Positions 18,687 to 28,455 of a DNA stretch of 64,000 nt are shown here, one piece after another. The notes below the pieces were generated by a model that searched no databases, was not told the origin of the DNA, and was given only the letters and a program-made list of their open reading frames with translations. Within the stretch, counting starts at the first letter, position 1; every line of letters starts with the position of its first letter. A program made the translations under genes and the position numbers. This DNA is from Thermonema rossianum DSM 10300 (GTDB taxonomy: Bacteria > Bacteroidota > Bacteroidia > Cytophagales > Thermonemataceae), in NCBI RefSeq assembly GCF_000426825.1, contig NZ_AUGC01000001.1, forward strand, positions 310,001-374,000, written 5' to 3'.

Positions 18687-18715
18687 ATTGAACTGCTTTG
18701 ATAATGATAACTTTG
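18687..18715 (+). promoter_or_regulatory. Bacteroidota-type promoter of the Oar-like receptor gene
   Basis: TAACTTTG at 18708-18715 is an exact TAnnTTTG -7 element; ATTG at 18687-18690 lies 17 nt upstream, slightly short of the usual 19-21. The predicted transcript start is close to the ATG at 18741, leaving a short leader of about 20 nt. Confidence 0.6.
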
Positions 18716-18740
18716 CGCCAAACAAAATGGAGTTTTTGTC

Positions 18741-21700
18741 ATGAAAAACTGGTATCTATCAATTTTGGTATTCCTGCTGGGAGGGATGCTCACCGCAGCC
18801 GCCCAGGGTGTAACTACTGCCTCTATGAACGGGCAGGTAGTCGATGAAAACAAACAGCCCCTTCCGGGCGCCGTGGTATTGGCTATTCACGAGCCTACCG
18901 GTACTGAGTATGGTGCCGTGACCAATGAAAACGGTATTTTCAACATCCGCAACATGAACGTGGGTGGTCCCTACAAAGTGGAAATCTCTTTTGTAGGCTA
19001 CAAAACCTTTACCTTGGAGAACATCTACTTGCAGCTGGGACAGACTTTCCGTATCGATGCCCGCCTGCAAACCGAAGAGTATGAATTGGCTGCCGTTGAG
19101 GTAACTGCCAAAAAAGATGACCTCTTCGACGGCAACCGCACCGGTGCCAAAACCGTGGTAGATGAAACCATCATCAACTATGTGGCACCTACAGCCTCGC
19201 GTAACCTGACTGACTATCTGCGCTTTACGCCTCAGTCGTCTGTGTTGGAAACCAACGACGGTCCTGCCATTTCGTTTGCCGGTCAAAACAACCGTTTCAA
19301 CTCTATCTTTATCGATGGTGCCGTAAACAACGACGTATTTGGCTTGTCGGGTAGTGGTACCAACGGTGGGCAAACCGGTATTCAGCCCATCAGCCCGGAC
19401 GCCATCGAGCAGTTGAGCGTATCGCTTTCGCCCTATGACGTAACCATTGGTGGCTTTACCGGTGGTGGCATCAACGCCGTAACCCGCAGCGGTACCAACA
19501 ACGTGGAAGGGTCGGCTTACTACTTCTTCCGAAACCAGGAGCTTGCCGGCTTGACACCTACCAACGACCCCAATGCCGAGCGCACCAAACTGAACGATTT
19601 TACCTCTCAGACCTATGGTTTCCGTGTGGGTGGTCCTATAGTGAAGAATAAACTCTTCTTCTTCATCAATGGCGAAATTCAGCGCGACCGCATTCCGCAG
19701 CCTTTCGACCAAAACTATCAAGGAAACGCCACCCAGCAAGACTTAGACAACCTGCGTCAATACCTCATTACCCAGTATGGTTATGACCCCGGTGACTACC
19801 GCGACAACACCCGTGAGCAAAACGGCAACAAGTTGTTCGTGAAGTTGAACTGGAACATCAACAAGAAGCATCAGTTGTCGCTGCGTCACAGCTACTCTTA
19901 TGCCGAAGAGTTGGAAGCCAACCGCAGTACTTCGCAAGAAATTAACTTCTTCAATACTGCCGAATTCTTCCCCAGCACTACCAACTCTACTGCTCTGGAG
20001 TGGTCCTATAATGGCAACAACACTGCCAATAAGATGATCCTCGGTTATACCGCAGTACGCGACGACCGTGGCTATACGGGCAATCCTTTCCCCTTCGTGA
20101 CCATCATTGACGGCAATGGCGAAATCAACTTCGGTTCAGAGCAGTTCTCAATAGGCAACGAACTGAATCAGGATATACTCACCTTGACCAACAACTTCTC
20201 TATTTACAAAGGCCGCCATACCATCACTTTGGGAACTCACAACGAATATTACAATATCTATAACTTGTTTATTCGTCAGAACTTCGGTTCATATACTTAC
20301 AGCAGCCTGCAAGACTTCTTGAACGATGCCGGTCCTTCGTTCTATACCCGTACCTATGTGCTAAAGCCCAGTATCGATGCGGCGCAAGGCGATGCTGCCA
20401 AAGATGTAGCTGCCCAGTTCCGCGTATTGCAAACCGGCTGGTATGCACAAGACGAATTCCAAGTAAACAACCGCTTGAAAATCACCGGTGGCTTGCGTAT
20501 CGACATTCCTTTCTTCTTGGATAAGCCCGAAGCCAACGAAAACTTCAACCAAAACACCTTGCCTTTGCTCGAAGCCGAATGGGGTGACTTGAAAGGAGCC
20601 AAGAGCGGCAACATGCCTTCAGGTGTGGTGATGTTCTCGCCCAAAGTAGGTTTCAACTACGACGTGAAAGGCGATCAAACCCTGCAAATACGTGGTGGTG
20701 CAGGTATCTTCACCGGTCGCATTCCTTTTGTATGGCCCGGTGGTGCTTACACCAACAACGGCGTATATCTGGCAACCATCAATGCCTCGAATCCTACTTT
20801 GGCATCGAATGGTCAGCCCTTGCCTTTCAATCCCAACCCCAAAAATTACGTAGGTAGTGACATCGCCGGTGCAGGTTCTTCGCCCAGCCAGATAGACCTG
20901 TTTACCGATAACTTTAAGTTCCCGCAAGTGTTCCGCACCAGCTTGGCAGTGGATTACAAACTGCCGATGGGTTGGGTAGCCACCGTAGAGGGTATCTACA
21001 CCAAAAATATCAACTACGTGTATTACCGCAACCTGAACATTCAGAAGCCTACCCAGTTCTTGAATACACCTTATGGTGACAACCGTCCCATCTACAACGG
21101 CCAGAAAGTGGACCCCGCTTATGACCGTGTGATTTGGGCAGACAACACCAACGAAGGTTACACCTACAACCTGACCGCTTCGTTGAGCCGTCCTTTCTCA
21201 AACAACTGGACTGCCGGCCTGTCTTATACCTTTGGGCGCGCCATGTCTTTGCATGACGGCTTGTCTTCGCAAAACTCTTCGAACTGGCGCCGTGTGGAAT
21301 CGACCGACAAGAACAACCTCGACCTTGGTTTCTCCGATTTCGACCTCGGCTCGCGTATCAACGCCTACGTAGCCTATCGCTTCGAATACAGCAAGTATGC
21401 TTCTACTATGATTTCGCTCTTCTACAACGGGCAATCGGGCGACCGCTTCTCTTACACTTACAACGGTGCCATTGGTGGCAACGACCAATCAGGTGGCACA
21501 GAGCGTAGCCAATATCACTTGATTTACGTGCCGCGCGATGCCAGCGAAATCAACTTGGTTGACTACGTAGATGGCAATGGCAACACCATCACGGCAGCAC
21601 AACAGTGGGAGGCACTGAATAAATTCATCGAAGACGATCCTTACTTGCGCAAATACCGTGGTGAAATTGCGCCGCGCAACGCCGGTCGCACCCCCTTCAC

Positions 21701-22010
21701 CCACATCGTAGACCTGAAGTTGATGCAGGAATTTAAGTTGAAGATGAACAACGGCAAGGAAAACCGTCTGCAAATCACCTTCGATGTATTCAACTTTACC
21801 AACTTGTTGAACAAAAACTGGGGTAGAAGATACTTCATCTCACGCTACCGTGTTATCAACTTCGCAGGCTATGAGTCTGACGGCGTGACCCCGCAGTTTA
21901 CTTTCGATGTGAACACCAAGAAAGTAAAAGATTTTGCTACCATTGATGATAGCGGTATTAACAGCTCACGTTGGCAAGCCCAACTGGGTATCCGTTATAT
22001 CTTCCAATAA
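18741..22010 (+). CDS. Oar-like TonB-dependent receptor with carboxypeptidase-regulatory domain
   Basis: A 1089-residue outer-membrane protein. After a signal peptide (MKNWYLSILVFLLGGMLTAAAQ) comes a carboxypeptidase-D regulatory-like beta-sandwich (GQVVDENKQPLPGAVVLAIHEPTG, near 30-110), a plug (LTDYLRFTPQSSVLETNDGPAISFAGQNNRFNSIFIDGAVNND; the SPYDVTIGGFTGGGINAVTRSGTN turn near 235) and a large barrel ending in WQAQLGIRYIFQ, with the aromatic last residue of outer-membrane barrels. The order matches the Oar/OmpA-related receptor group. Codon use is strongly biased to C-ending codons (AAC, TTC, ACC), unlike most neighbours, suggesting high expression. It has its own promoter and terminator. 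Substrate unknown; DPP IV next door hints at peptides. Confidence 0.92.
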   Translation: MKNWYLSILVFLLGGMLTAAAQGVTTASMNGQVVDENKQPLPGAVVLAIHEPTGTEYGAVTNENGIFNIRNMNVGGPYKVEISFVGYKTFTLENIYLQLGQTFRIDARLQTEEYELAAVEVTAKKDDLFDGNRTGAKTVVDETIINYVAPTASRNLTDYLRFTPQSSVLETNDGPAISFAGQNNRFNSIFIDGAVNNDVFGLSGSGTNGGQTGIQPISPDAIEQLSVSLSPYDVTIGGFTGGGINAVTRSGTNNVEGSAYYFFRNQELAGLTPTNDPNAERTKLNDFTSQTYGFRVGGPIVKNKLFFFINGEIQRDRIPQPFDQNYQGNATQQDLDNLRQYLITQYGYDPGDYRDNTREQNGNKLFVKLNWNINKKHQLSLRHSYSYAEELEANRSTSQEINFFNTAEFFPSTTNSTALEWSYNGNNTANKMILGYTAVRDDRGYTGNPFPFVTIIDGNGEINFGSEQFSIGNELNQDILTLTNNFSIYKGRHTITLGTHNEYYNIYNLFIRQNFGSYTYSSLQDFLNDAGPSFYTRTYVLKPSIDAAQGDAAKDVAAQFRVLQTGWYAQDEFQVNNRLKITGGLRIDIPFFLDKPEANENFNQNTLPLLEAEWGDLKGAKSGNMPSGVVMFSPKVGFNYDVKGDQTLQIRGGAGIFTGRIPFVWPGGAYTNNGVYLATINASNPTLASNGQPLPFNPNPKNYVGSDIAGAGSSPSQIDLFTDNFKFPQVFRTSLAVDYKLPMGWVATVEGIYTKNINYVYYRNLNIQKPTQFLNTPYGDNRPIYNGQKVDPAYDRVIWADNTNEGYTYNLTASLSRPFSNNWTAGLSYTFGRAMSLHDGLSSQNSSNWRRVESTDKNNLDLGFSDFDLGSRINAYVAYRFEYSKYASTMISLFYNGQSGDRFSYTYNGAIGGNDQSGGTERSQYHLIYVPRDASEINLVDYVDGNGNTITAAQQWEALNKFIEDDPYLRKYRGEIAPRNAGRTPFTHIVDLKLMQEFKLKMNNGKENRLQITFDVFNFTNLLNKNWGRRYFISRYRVINFAGYESDGVTPQFTFDVNTKKVKDFATIDDSGINSSRWQAQLGIRYIFQ

Positions 22011-22040
22011 GAAACCGTCTCAATAGACAGAAAAGAAAAA

Positions 22041-22067
22041 AGCCTACCCCAAAGGGGTAGGTTTTTT
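22041..22067 (+). terminator. Terminator after the Oar-like receptor gene
   Basis: CCTACCCC pairs with GGGGTAGG around AAA and is followed by TTTTTT (22062-22067), 32 nt after the stop. Confidence 0.92.
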
Positions 22068-22228
22068 CGGTAACAATTAAACAACATAAACAAACAGAAA
22101 CTACGGCTATCTTATTGTATATCAACTTCTATGCCACAAGTGCCCGTTAAGTCGTCTTGGCTTTTCGGGCTTTTTCTTTTTATATTGTTCAAACCAAAAA
22201 CAATGTGCAAACAAATAAAGTTCTGAAA

Positions 22229-24415
22229 ATGAATAGATTAACTGTTTTCCTGACTGCCCTTTTGTGTTTGGGCGCTTCGTTTATATATGCGCAGGAGCGT
22301 CAGAAGGTAAGCGTCGAAGATGTATGGCGCTATTATCGTTTTTATCCCAAATCAATTGGGAGTATCAACTGGATGAAAGACGGCAAGTATTACACCGCCT
22401 TGGTGGATGGCAAAATTTTGCAGTATGACATCACCACGGGGCAGGTAGTGAAAACACTTGCCGGTGACCAACCTTTGGTGCCCGAAGGCGAAAGCCGTGC
22501 CATAGAAATAGAAGACTACGAGCTGAACGCCACCGAAGATAAAATATTGATTAAAACGGACATAGAGCCTATTTACCGGCGTTCCTACAAGGCTGAATAT
22601 TTTATTTATGACCTGAAAGACGGCTCTTTGAAGCGCCTTTCGAAAAACGGAAAACAATCGTATGCTACCATCTCGCCCGATGGCAAGAAAGTGGCTTTTG
22701 TGCGCGACAACAACCTGTTTGTAGTGGACCTGGCCAGCATGCAAGAGCAAGCCATTACCACCGACGGCCGTTTCAATCATATCATCAACGGGGCAGCCGA
22801 CTGGGTATATGAAGAAGAGTTTTCTTTTGCTAAAGCCTTTTACTGGGCACCCGATAGCAAGAAAATTGCGTTTTACCGCTTCGACGAAAGCGAAGTGCCC
22901 GAGTACAATATGCAAATGTGGGGCGACTTGTATCCCAAAGACTACCGCTTCAAATATCCCAAAGCAGGCGAAAAGAATTCAGTAGTCAGCATTCGCGTCT
23001 ATCATCTCGACACCAAAGAGACCAAGACTATCGACTTGGGCGCCGAGACAGACATCTACGTGCCCCGTGTAAAGTGGACCAAGCATCCCGACCTGCTGTC
23101 GATTCGCAAGCTGAACCGCCTGCAAAACCGCCTTGAGTTGATTCATGCCAATGTGGCGACCGGAAAACAACAAGTGGTGCTTACCGAAACCGCCGATACT
23201 TATGTAGATATTGACTTCAACGACGATTTGACTTATTTAGACAACGGAAAAGAGTTTTTATATAGCAGTGAGCGTTCCGGCTACAAACATCTCTACTTGT
23301 ATGACATGAGCGGAAAGCTCAAAAAGCAAATTACTTCGGGCAACTGGGAAGTGGATGAAGTGGTGGGCATTCACGAAAAAAGCAGCAAAGTGTACTTCAC
23401 CGCCACCAAGGTGTCTTCTATTGAGCGCCATCTGTTTGTAGTGGACTGGCGAAAAGGGAAGCTGACACAGCTCACGCAAGCCGCCGGCGTGCACCGCATC
23501 GACATGAGCCCCGATTGCAGCTACTATATCGACAATTACAGCAGTGCCCAAACACCGCCCCGTTATAGCCTGCACACCGGCAACGGTAAAGAAATTGCCG
23601 TATTGGAAGACAACGCACAGCTTGCCAAAACAGTGAGCCGCTATGCCATCAGTCCCAAGGAGTTCTTTACCATCAAAAACAGTGAAGGAATAGAGCTCAA
23701 TGCTTGGCGCATCAAGCCCTTGAATTTCGACGAAACAAAAAAATATCCTGTATTGATGTTTGTGTATGGTGGACCGGGCTCGCAGCAGGTTATGAACCAA
23801 TGGGACAGCTTCAACTTCTTTTGGTACCAACACTTGGCAGCCGAAGGCTACATGGTCGTGTGTGTAGATAACCGGGGCACCGGTGGGCGTGGGCGCGATT
23901 TTAAACATGCCACCTACAAACAACTGGGCAAGCTGGAAGTAGCCGACCAAATCGATGCGGCAAAATATTTGACAACACTACCTTATGTAGATGCCAACCG
24001 CATCGGCATTTGGGGGTGGAGCTATGGCGGCTACATGTCTTCGCTTTGTATTCTTCTGGGCAACGATGTGTTCAAAGCAGCCATTGCCGTGGCACCGGTT
24101 ACTTCTTGGCGCTATTATGATACCATTTACACAGAGCGTTATTTGCAGCGTCCGCAAGACAATCCCGGAGGTTATGATGAGTATTCACCGCTCACGCATG
24201 CAGCGCGCCTGAAGGGTAACTATTTATTGATTCATGGCACCGGCGACGACAACGTGCATTTCCAAAATGCCGTGATGATGGTGGATGCCCTCATTAAAGC
24301 AAACAAGCAGTTCGAAGTCTTTTTCTATCCGAACCGCAACCATGGTATCTACGGCGGCAATACGCGCCTGCATCTTTACAACTTGATGACGGATTTCATC
24401 AAAAGAAAGCTTTAA
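22229..24415 (+). CDS. Dipeptidyl peptidase IV (S9B prolyl peptidase)
   Basis: A 728-residue exported serine peptidase releasing X-Pro/X-Ala dipeptides. ATG 22229 gives a signal peptide (MNRLTVFLTALLCLGASFIYAQ); an upstream in-frame ATG at 22157 would bury it. An eight-bladed propeller with the substrate-binding Glu-Glu motif ADWVYEEEF (near residue 190) precedes the alpha/beta hydrolase domain: nucleophile in WGWSYGGYMS, aspartate in HGTGDDNVHFQ, histidine in YPNRNHGIYGG at the end. The Glu pair and length separate it from other S9 families. In Bacteroidota such enzymes work in the periplasm on imported peptides. It follows the receptor gene by 218 nt, beyond a terminator. Confidence 0.94.
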   Translation: MNRLTVFLTALLCLGASFIYAQERQKVSVEDVWRYYRFYPKSIGSINWMKDGKYYTALVDGKILQYDITTGQVVKTLAGDQPLVPEGESRAIEIEDYELNATEDKILIKTDIEPIYRRSYKAEYFIYDLKDGSLKRLSKNGKQSYATISPDGKKVAFVRDNNLFVVDLASMQEQAITTDGRFNHIINGAADWVYEEEFSFAKAFYWAPDSKKIAFYRFDESEVPEYNMQMWGDLYPKDYRFKYPKAGEKNSVVSIRVYHLDTKETKTIDLGAETDIYVPRVKWTKHPDLLSIRKLNRLQNRLELIHANVATGKQQVVLTETADTYVDIDFNDDLTYLDNGKEFLYSSERSGYKHLYLYDMSGKLKKQITSGNWEVDEVVGIHEKSSKVYFTATKVSSIERHLFVVDWRKGKLTQLTQAAGVHRIDMSPDCSYYIDNYSSAQTPPRYSLHTGNGKEIAVLEDNAQLAKTVSRYAISPKEFFTIKNSEGIELNAWRIKPLNFDETKKYPVLMFVYGGPGSQQVMNQWDSFNFFWYQHLAAEGYMVVCVDNRGTGGRGRDFKHATYKQLGKLEVADQIDAAKYLTTLPYVDANRIGIWGWSYGGYMSSLCILLGNDVFKAAIAVAPVTSWRYYDTIYTERYLQRPQDNPGGYDEYSPLTHAARLKGNYLLIHGTGDDNVHFQNAVMMVDALIKANKQFEVFFYPNRNHGIYGGNTRLHLYNLMTDFIKRKL

Positions 24416-24445
24416 TTTTGGGCATCCTTGCCCGCAAAAAAAACA

Positions 24446-24478
24446 GGCCGTGACAGGAGTTTACCGTCACGGCTTTTT
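24446..24478. terminator. Bidirectional terminator between DPP IV and clpX
   Basis: GCCGTGAC (24447-24454) pairs with GTCACGGC (24466-24473). TTTTT follows on the plus strand and a run of A precedes, giving a T run on the minus strand too; it serves both convergent genes. Confidence 0.88.
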
Positions 24479-24499
24479 CCTTTTCAGAAGGAAAATATT

Positions 24500-25729
24500 T
24501 TAAGCTACTTTCAAGTTGGCAAGCTTCGACTTTTCGAACTTCTCTTTGGCGTATGCCAAATCAACGACCAACTCTTTGACCGGTGAAGAAGGAAGCTCAA
24601 ACATGGCGTCGGTAACGATGGCTTCGCAGATAGAGCGTAAGCCCCGGGCGCCCAAATTGAGATTGATGGCTTGCTCTGCCATGTAATCAATGGCTTCGTC
24701 GGTAAAGGTGAGTTGTATGCCTTCCATTTCAAACAGCTTTTGATACTGCTTGATGAGGGCATTTTTGGGCTCTTTTAAAATGCGCACCAAAGCGGCTTTG
24801 TCGAGCGGGTCCAGATGGGCAATGACCGGCAAACGCCCAATAAGTTCGGGTATCAGACCGAAGGTCTTGAGGTCTTGTGCCGACACATAGCGCAGCAAGG
24901 ACTGGCGGTCGTCCACCAAGTCTTGCTTTTGTGGGTGGAAACCAATGGGGTTGGTATTCAGGCGACTGGCTATGATTTTCTCGATGCCGTCGAAGGCGCC
25001 CCCGCAGATAAACAAAATATTTTCCGTGTTGACGGGTATCATTTTTTGCTCGGGGTGTTTGCGCCCGCCTTGTGGGGGCACATTCACAATAGAGCCTTCC
25101 AGCAGTTTCAGCAGTGCCTGCTGCACACCTTCACCGCTCACATCTCGTGTGATGGAGGGGTTATCGCCTTTGCGGGCGATTTTGTCGATTTCGTCGATAT
25201 ACACAATGCCACGCTCGGCAGCTTCCACATCGTAATCGGCAGCTTGGAGCAGGCGTGTCAAAATGCTTTCCACATCTTCGCCCACATAGCCGGCTTCGGT
25301 CAATACGGTGGCATCGGCAATGCAAAAAGGCACATCCAACAGGCGTGCGAGTGTGCGCGCCAAGTAGGTTTTGCCGGTGCCGGTTTGCCCTACAAGGATG
25401 ATATTTGATTTTTCAATAACTACATCGTCTTGCCGTGGGGGCTGCATGATGCGCTTGTAGTGGTTATATACGGCCACTGAAAGCACTTTCTTGGCTTCGT
25501 CTTGCCCGATGACATACTGGTCCAGGTGTTTCTTTATCTCAATGGGCTTAATCAGATTGATTTTAGGACGCTTTTTATTTTGAAGGTGCTTGAGTTCTTC
25601 TTGTACAATCTGATAGGCTTGCGTGGCGCACTGCTCGCAGATATGCGCTTTGATGCCACTGATTAATACCGCCCCGTCTTTCTTACTTCTTCCGCAGAAC
25701 GAGCAGCTCAAATTGTGATGGTTAGACAT
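24500..25729 (-). CDS. clpX: ATP-dependent Clp protease ATP-binding subunit ClpX
   Basis: A 409-residue AAA+ unfoldase feeding ClpP. The N-terminal zinc-binding domain has C9, C12, C31 and C34; Walker A is GQTGTGKT (114-121), Walker [11 protein letters not shown] near 180, and the ClpP-docking IGF loop is in TNPIGFHPQ near 262. The C-terminal sensor-2 segment [13 protein letters not shown] is present. It lies 134 nt downstream of clpP on the same strand but has its own TAACTTTG promoter, and its leader would begin with a perfect hairpin. Confidence 0.97.
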   Translation of the reverse strand: MSNHHNLSCSFCGRSKKDGAVLISGIKAHICEQCATQAYQIVQEELKHLQNKKRPKINLIKPIEIKKHLDQYVIGQDEAKKVLSVAVYNHYKRIMQPPRQDDVVIEKSNIILVGQTGTGKTYLARTLARLLDVPFCIADATVLTEAGYVGEDVESILTRLLQAADYDVEAAERGIVYIDEIDKIARKGDNPSITRDVSGEGVQQALLKLLEGSIVNVPPQGGRKHPEQKMIPVNTENILFICGGAFDGIEKIIASRLNTNPIGFHPQKQDLVDDRQSLLRYVSAQDLKTFGLIPELIGRLPVIAHLDPLDKAALVRILKEPKNALIKQYQKLFEMEGIQLTFTDEAIDYMAEQAINLNLGARGLRSICEAIVTDAMFELPSSPVKELVVDLAYAKEKFEKSKLANLKVA

Positions 25730-25767
25730 ATTTCTTTGCCGGTTTTTTTAGGTAATAACAATAACAC

Positions 25768-25796
25768 AAGTAGCCACTTTGTTCCGGTGGCTACTT
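25768..25796 (-). other. Hairpin at the predicted 5' end of the clpX mRNA
   Basis: On the minus strand AAGTAGCCAC, loop CGGAACAAA and GTGGCTACTT form a perfect 10-bp stem. It lies a few nt downstream of the start predicted from the TAACTTTG element (25813-25806) and 38 nt ahead of the clpX ATG. No U-run follows, so it is a poor terminator for clpP. A stabilising 5' stem or regulatory element is plausible. Confidence 0.5.
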
Positions 25797-25805
25797 GATG
25801 CGTTG

Positions 25806-25813
25806 CAAAGTTA
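25806..25813 (-). promoter_or_regulatory. -7 promoter element for clpX
   Basis: The minus strand reads TAACTTTG, an exact match to the Bacteroidota -7 consensus, between clpP and clpX. The -33 region about 20 nt upstream is T-rich but has no exact TTTG. Confidence 0.5.
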
Positions 25814-25863
25814 CAAAATTAAGTGTAAAACAGAAGGAAAAGCCTTGTTTATTAACTACTTAG

Positions 25864-26547
25864 TTAGCTTCGCTTTCCCAATACTTCATCGATAATGCCG
25901 TATTCTACGGCCTGCTCGGCTTTCATCCAGAAGTCGCGGTCAGAGTCCTGCTCTATCTGCTCGATGCTTTTGCCGGTGTGTTCTGCCAGGATACGGTGCA
26001 GCTCTTCTTTGAGTTCGAGGATATGACGGGCAGTAATTTCAATATCGGATGCTTGTCCGCCGGCACCGCCCATCGGTTGGTGAATCATGATGCGGGCATG
26101 CTGCAAGGCAGCGCGTTTGCCTTGGGTGCCACCGGCTAAAAGCACGGCGCCCATCGAGGCGGCTAAGCCTGTACAGATAGTAGCTACGTCGGGCTTCACG
26201 AGCTGCATGGTGTCATAGATGCCCAAGCCGGCATATACCGAACCGCCGGGACTGTTGATGTAAAGCAGAATGTCTTTTTTGGAATCGACCGACTCCAGGA
26301 AAAGCAGCTGAGCTATGACCACATTCGACACATAATCATCGATGGGCACGCCCAGGAAAATGATGCGGTCCATCATCAAACGGGAGAAAACGTCCATGGC
26401 TACGGCGTTCATACGACGCTCTTCGATGATATTGGGGGTCAGGTTGGTGACGGTCTCTACATATTTGTCAAAAGCAAGGCTGCTAATGCCTTGGTGTTTT
26501 ACGGCAAAGTCACGGAATTCTTTACTGAACTTTTCGTTACTTGACAT
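25864..26547 (-). CDS. clpP: ATP-dependent Clp protease proteolytic subunit ClpP
   Basis: A 227-residue serine peptidase forming the tetradecameric chamber served by ClpX. The triad is visible: S131 in [15 protein letters not shown]156 in [11 protein letters not shown], and D205 in DSDRDFWM. The oxyanion-loop region [18 protein letters not shown] is intact. The N-terminus carries about 35 extra residues relative to E. coli ClpP, possibly a propeptide. Sits directly upstream of clpX on the minus strand. Confidence 0.97.
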   Translation of the reverse strand: MSSNEKFSKEFRDFAVKHQGISSLAFDKYVETVTNLTPNIIEERRMNAVAMDVFSRLMMDRIIFLGVPIDDYVSNVVIAQLLFLESVDSKKDILLYINSPGGSVYAGLGIYDTMQLVKPDVATICTGLAASMGAVLLAGGTQGKRAALQHARIMIHQPMGGAGGQASDIEITARHILELKEELHRILAEHTGKSIEQIEQDSDRDFWMKAEQAVEYGIIDEVLGKRS

Positions 26548-26651
26548 AGGTATGTTGTTTTTTAATTGTTGATTGCTTTATTGATTACTTGGCAACCAAT
26601 ATAACCAAATTTGCCGGCAGTAGCGTTCCTTTTCTTCAAAATGTTGGGCTA

Positions 26652-28253
26652 TTACCATCTGATTTGTGTGCCCTTGGGATATTTCACTTTGAAGCGTACT
26701 ACCTTTTTGATTTCTTGTCCGGGGGCAAGGGTTAGCTGCCAGCGAACAATGCCGTTGGATGCATCGAGCTGCCCGCCGCTTAGTTCGGTGGCTTCTACCT
26801 GAATGCGATTTTGTTTTGAAACAGGTATTTGGTCTTCTATTGTCAAGGTGATGCTTTCCTTCCGGTTGTTTCGCACACTGATTTCGTAGGCGCGCTCTTC
26901 TTCTATGTCGTTTTTCAAAAAACGTTTGCTGGTAAAGTCCTTGATTTCTTTCCGCTTGCATACAATGCGTGCGTCACGCCCCAAAGAAAAAGTGAGGGTA
27001 TCGCCGGTGACTCCCGGGTCAAGCGAGGTGGTGCCTACGTAATTGCCGGCAAAATATACGTTGGCTTCGCCGGATAATAAGTTGAGCGCTGCCCAATCAT
27101 AAATTTTTGCCATCAGGAAGGCTTCCGGGGCGGCTTTGGGTACGGCCGCATAAGTATAAACGGCGTCCACTTCGTGTTTTTGTATGTCCACAAGCTGCTC
27201 TTTGCCGTCGCCGGGGATACTGACCGGTATGCCTATTTCGAACAGGACCTGCAAGCCGCTTTCGTTCACCTTTGTGAAGTCGGCAACCGTGGTGGGCTCG
27301 AATTCTGCCATGGGGGGCGGGGCAACTTCTTCGGCTACGGCGTCCACTTCTTCGTAGTTTCGTCTGCTCTTTTTGTCATGACGCTTTTGGTAAGCGTAGG
27401 TATTGATGAAATCAACAAACCAGGGACTAAGCTCAGGCTTGGTTCCGCTTATCGAAGGGTTGCCGGTGGAAAGCGTGAGGCTTATGTTGTCCCAGTCGGT
27501 GCCTGTGTTTTGCATCACCATGGCTTTGTAGCTCAGCTCCACAGGGGCGTTGGCATCGGCCACGCGCAAGTCGTACACCGGATACCATGCAGCCCCCCGT
27601 ACCAAATAGCGCAGTGAGAGTTGCAGGGTAGCCGGTGCCGTGCAACGTACGATGGCTTTCACCTCGCCGGTAGGCTTTTGTCGTGCCCGTGCGTGTAGTT
27701 GGGCTTTCAACCGCCGGTGCTCTTCTTGAGCTTCTTTTAGCGCGCGCTCGGTATCAAAAAGGCGGTTCTTCAAAGAGAGCAGCCGCTGTCCGTAAAAGTC
27801 TGCCATTTGGCGTAGTTGCTCGGCAGTGAGTCCGGTATTGGCGCCCCCAATTTGTTTGTTCGATAACAGTAAGTTCTGCTCTTCTTCTATACTTTCTTTA
27901 CTTGCCTGCAGGCGCGCCACCTTGGTTTCGGCTGCAAGCATCTGTTGGCGCAAGGCTTCTATTTCGGCTTTCTGGACATTGTTTTGCAAGAAGTTTACCT
28001 CATATTTCACACTGAGCAGGGTGGCATTGCCTTGCATTTGAAGCTGTACGCTGTTTTCAAAGACTTCCAAAGGCAATTGTTCGAATACGAGTACATGTGT
28101 GCCGGCAGTCAGGCGCACCTTCCCTTCATGTATTAGCTCGGCATTTTTCAAGTAAACAGTTGCTTTCTTGAGTGTGTGGCTAACGGATATAGTGTCCTGG
28201 GCATAAGCAGGCAGCATGCCCGCCCACAATAGTAAAACAAATAAAGTACGCAT
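26652..28253 (-). CDS. DUF4139 (MuiA-like) secreted protein
   Basis: A 533-residue protein with a signal peptide (MRTLFVLLLWAGMLPAYAQ). The N-terminal part (VSHTLKKATVYLKNAELIHEGKVRLTAGTHVLVFEQLP) is the DUF4140 type, followed by a coiled coil (residues about 90-190) and the DUF4139 beta-rich domain (CTAPATLQLSLRYLVRGAAWYPVYDLRV; VMQNTGTDWDNISLTLSTGNPS; RNNRKESITLTIEDQIPVSKQNRIQV). This layout is called mucoidy inhibitor A-like; the real function is unknown. It is divergent from sufS and stands alone. Confidence 0.88.
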   Translation of the reverse strand: MRTLFVLLLWAGMLPAYAQDTISVSHTLKKATVYLKNAELIHEGKVRLTAGTHVLVFEQLPLEVFENSVQLQMQGNATLLSVKYEVNFLQNNVQKAEIEALRQQMLAAETKVARLQASKESIEEEQNLLLSNKQIGGANTGLTAEQLRQMADFYGQRLLSLKNRLFDTERALKEAQEEHRRLKAQLHARARQKPTGEVKAIVRCTAPATLQLSLRYLVRGAAWYPVYDLRVADANAPVELSYKAMVMQNTGTDWDNISLTLSTGNPSISGTKPELSPWFVDFINTYAYQKRHDKKSRRNYEEVDAVAEEVAPPPMAEFEPTTVADFTKVNESGLQVLFEIGIPVSIPGDGKEQLVDIQKHEVDAVYTYAAVPKAAPEAFLMAKIYDWAALNLLSGEANVYFAGNYVGTTSLDPGVTGDTLTFSLGRDARIVCKRKEIKDFTSKRFLKNDIEEERAYEISVRNNRKESITLTIEDQIPVSKQNRIQVEATELSGGQLDASNGIVRWQLTLAPGQEIKKVVRFKVKYPKGTQIRW

Positions 28254-28397
28254 AGAATTGGCTACATTTTAGGTTTTAGAAGAGTCTTTTTTAAGGTTTT
28301 AAGAGTGCAAATATCTTTCCACAAGGGGTAGTCAGCAGCTTGTTGTTGGTGTTTTTGTTCCTTAAGCTACTAAAAAAGACGTATTCGCAAACTTTCT

Positions 28398-28429
28398 TTT
28401 TTTAGAATAGTTCTAAACTTGTAACTTTG
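28398..28429 (+). promoter_or_regulatory. Promoter of the suf cluster
   Basis: TAACTTTG (28422-28429) is an exact -7 element; a T-rich -33 stretch ends about 20 nt upstream. The predicted transcript start lies near 28436, about 20 nt before the sufS ATG. Confidence 0.6.
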
Positions 28430-28455
28430 CATAAACAGAAGAAACACCAACAGCT

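Noticed and set aside
22142-22175. Possible terminator GCCCG...CGGGC-TTTTT ahead of the DPP IV gene
   Set aside because: Only 5 bp of pairing and a long loop; too weak to list as a feature next to the strong terminator at 22041.
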